Positions 6,078 through 7,283 of a DNA stretch of 7,283 nt are shown piece after piece (within the stretch, counting starts at the first letter, position 1; the number at the start of each line of letters is the position of its first letter). The notes beneath the pieces were generated by a model. The model did not search any database. It saw only the letters and a list, made by a program, of their open reading frames with translations, and was not told the DNA's origin. The position numbers and the translations under genes were made by a program. This stretch comes from Pseudomonadota bacterium. GTDB lineage: Bacteria > Pseudomonadota > Gammaproteobacteria > Burkholderiales > Burkholderiaceae_C. Where the stretch lies: NCBI GenBank assembly GCA_023396625.1, contig JAEWVY010000226.1, positions 1-7,283 of the forward strand. The letters are read 5' to 3'.

Positions 6078-6557
6078 TCAGCTGAATTTCCGGGGCCGGT
6101 AGCGCGCCACCCGGGCCGCGCCGGACAGCGCCCGGGTGCGGACCCCGACACGGGCCTTGTACCACTGCGGCGTGGCGCCGCGCTTGAGTCGCCAGTTCTT
6201 CTTCGGATTCCGGTACGCAGGTGCCGGCGCTTCCCACTCCGCCTCCGACGTGCCCGGTGCGGTGTCGGACGTCAGGCCGGCCGTGGTTTCAGCCCATTGC
6301 TTCTCGAAATCGGAAGCCCCGTCGTGGAGAGTCTGCTCGACATCGCGGGCCGCACTTTCCACCGTCTCCTTCATTTTCTTGAGTTCGTCGAGCTCCATCG
6401 ACCGGTTGACCTCGGCCTTGACATCGGCCACGTAGCGCTGGGCCTTGCCCAGCAGGGTGCCCACCGTGCGGGCCACGCGAGGCAGCTTTTCGGGCCCGAT
6501 GACGATCAGCGCCACCGCGCCGATCAGCGCCAGCTTCGAGATGCCCAGGTCAATCAC
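6078..6557 (-). CDS. tatB: Sec-independent (Tat) protein translocase subunit TatB
   Basis: TatB is a single-span inner-membrane protein that pairs with TatC in the receptor complex for twin-arginine signal peptides. The 159-residue product starts with GTG: MIDLGISKLALIGAVALIVIG is the membrane helix, followed by the hinge GPEKLP (21-26) and an amphipathic helix (about 27-50), as in the family. A charged, likely coiled segment spans about 55-90. The C-terminal part (116-159) has about 15 Lys or Arg residues and no acidic residue, unlike E. coli TatB. Position 8 is Lys where E. coli TatB has Glu. It follows tatA by 22 bases with no clear Shine-Dalgarno, so coupling to tatA translation is plausible. 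E. coli TatB is 171 residues, so the length is normal. Confidence 0.95.
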   Translation of the reverse strand: MIDLGISKLALIGAVALIVIGPEKLPRVARTVGTLLGKAQRYVADVKAEVNRSMELDELKKMKETVESAARDVEQTLHDGASDFEKQWAETTAGLTSDTAPGTSEAEWEAPAPAYRNPKKNWRLKRGATPQWYKARVGVRTRALSGAARVARYRPRKFS

Positions 6558-6579
6558 AGGTGTTCGCGCAGTGGCTGGA

Positions 6580-6825
6580 TCAGGACTTGGTCTTGGCTTC
6601 GACGTCGATGGTGGTCTTCTCGGCCGCGGCCGAGTTGCTCACCTGACCGGCCGCCGGCGCCGCAGCCTTGTCATCCGTCGGCTGGCCACCGTCCTTCATG
6701 CCATCCTTGAAGCCCTTGACAGCGCCGCCGAGATCGGCGCCGATGTTCTTGAGCTTCTTGGTGCCAAACACCAGCACCACGATCAGCAGCACGATCAGCC
6801 AGTGCCAGATGGAAAATGAACCCAT
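6580..6825 (-). CDS. tatA: Sec-independent (Tat) protein translocase subunit TatA
   Basis: TatA is the small membrane protein that oligomerises at the TatBC receptor to let folded proteins cross. The 81-residue product has the short N-out helix (SIWHWLIVLLIVVLVFG, 5-21), the hinge GTKKL (21-25) and the amphipathic helix IGADLGGAVKGFKDGM (28-43). Conserved F20, G21 and F39 align with E. coli TatA without gaps. Residue 8 is His where E. coli has Gln. The tail after about 45 is the usual variable Ala-rich, charged region. The start is supported by a perfect AGGAGG (6831-6836) 5 bases upstream. It lies 79 bases after the HIT-family gene and begins the tatABC block. Confidence 0.97.
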   Translation of the reverse strand: MGSFSIWHWLIVLLIVVLVFGTKKLKNIGADLGGAVKGFKDGMKDGGQPTDDKAAAPAAGQVSNSAAAEKTTIDVEAKTKS

Positions 6826-6830
6826 GGAAA

Positions 6831-6836
6831 CCTCCT
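6831..6836 (-). promoter_or_regulatory. Strong Shine-Dalgarno site of tatA
   Basis: AGGAGG on the minus strand, 5 bases before the tatA ATG. tatB and tatC have no comparable site, which fits the higher amounts of TatA than TatB or TatC known in other bacteria; that link is inference. Confidence 0.8.
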
Positions 6837-6850
6837 AACGAAGAACGGCA

Positions 6851-6856
6851 ATTTTA
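6851..6856 (-). promoter_or_regulatory. Possible -10 element for tatABC
   Basis: TAAAAT on the minus strand matches five of six bases of the -10 consensus, about 26 bases upstream of the tatA start. No convincing -35 is seen, so tatA may instead be read only from the HIT-gene promoter outside the window. Confidence 0.3.
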
Positions 6857-6904
6857 GTCCGGCCACACGGCCGCAGGCTTCCCGGCGGGAAAACAACCCC
6901 TCGC

Positions 6905-7283
6905 TCAGCCCCTGAGCCACGGGCGTGGCCCGCCCATCACGTGCAAATGCAGGTGGTGCACCTCCTGCCCGCCCTCCGCACCCGTATTGACCACGATGCG
7001 GAAGCCCCCCTCGGGGTAGGGGCGACAGCCCTGCGCCTGCGCCAGCCGGGGCGCCAGCGCCATCATGCGCCCGAGCCAGGCGGCGTCCTCCGGGCCGGCC
7101 TGCGCCATCGACGCGATGTGCCGCTTGGGCACGACCAGGAAATGCACGGGCGCCCACGGCGAGATGTCGTGAAAGGCAAAAAAGTCATCGTCCTCGTGGA
7201 CTTTGCGCGACGGAATCTGCCCGGCGACGATCTTGCAGAAGAGGCAGTCGGGGTCGCGGGGGTGGGCGGGCGCGGTGTTCGGC
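6905..7283 (-). CDS. HIT-family (HinT-like) nucleotide-binding protein (partial, N-terminus missing)
   Basis: This cytosolic protein belongs to the histidine triad family, whose HinT branch hydrolyses purine nucleoside phosphoramidates such as AMP-lysine. The visible 125 residues run from the right edge (one base of a codon is left over) to the TGA at 6905-6907. They show CLFC (13-16), the typical N-terminal Cys pair, then KIVAGQIPS, the core strand FFAFHDISPWAPVHFLVVPKRH, and near the end the triad HLHLHVMGG with histidines 110, 112 and 114; H112 is the expected nucleophile. An internal GTG at 7147 is not the start, because clear family sequence precedes it. No ATG occurs in the visible part, so the true start is probably just past the right edge. 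It is upstream of tatABC on the same strand; in related bacteria this pair often follows the end of a his operon, which cannot be seen here. Confidence 0.94.
   Translation of the reverse strand, partial: PNTAPAHPRDPDCLFCKIVAGQIPSRKVHEDDDFFAFHDISPWAPVHFLVVPKRHIASMAQAGPEDAAWLGRMMALAPRLAQAQGCRPYPEGGFRIVVNTGAEGGQEVHHLHLHVMGGPRPWLRG

Noticed and set aside
4817..6085. A 422-codon plus-strand open frame running across the htrA end and antisense to tatC.
   Set aside because: It crosses two well-supported genes on different strands and its translation is compositionally biased shadow sequence (Arg/His/Gln-rich) without domains.
6905..7147. An 80-residue HIT protein starting at the GTG at 7147.
   Set aside because: The codons upstream to the right edge encode clear HIT-family sequence including the CLFC pair, so this GTG is an internal Val and the gene is simply cut by the window.
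1..7283. Mobile elements, CRISPR arrays, tRNA or rRNA genes, toxin-antitoxin or defence genes.
   Set aside because: No repeat-spacer pattern, transposase motif, structural RNA or accessory-type protein was seen on either strand; all sizeable coding regions belong to well-known core families.

Overview
The window is a conserved chromosomal housekeeping stretch from a GC-rich betaproteobacterium. The protein sequences and gene neighbourhood look most like Burkholderiales, probably Comamonadaceae, but that placement is from memory of the families and no search was run. No phage, transposase, CRISPR, tRNA or rRNA signal is visible. I see no convincing undescribed multi-gene system; the points worth checking are details of known machines and a few short intergenic structures.

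Layout from left to right: cytochrome b (petB, minus, cut by the left edge) follows the Rieske protein (petA, minus) in one transcription unit. The large-conductance mechanosensitive channel mscL (plus) is divergent from petA. Next come pdxA and a Nif3/YbgI-family gene (both minus, 3 bases apart, transcribed nif3 then pdxA). A membrane-anchored DegS-like HtrA protease (plus) is divergent from nif3. Last are tatC, tatB, tatA and a HIT-family gene (all minus, transcribed HIT then tatA, tatB, tatC); the HIT gene is cut by the right edge. Coding density is high. No stretch over 300 bases lacks a gene, and the largest gap is the 159 bases between petA and mscL.

Functional links: petA and petB encode two of the three core subunits of the cytochrome bc1 complex; petC for cytochrome c1 would be expected just beyond the left edge. 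The Rieske protein carries a Tat-like anchor, and the Tat translocase that exports such folded, cofactor-bearing proteins is encoded about 5 kb away. MscL and the HtrA protease are envelope stress proteins. PdxA makes the vitamin B6 precursor, and the Nif3 partner has no settled function.

The non-coding parts hold good Shine-Dalgarno sites for petB, petA, mscL and tatA, several possible sigma70-type promoters, and a cluster of perfect inverted repeats in the 71-base convergent gap between htrA and tatC.
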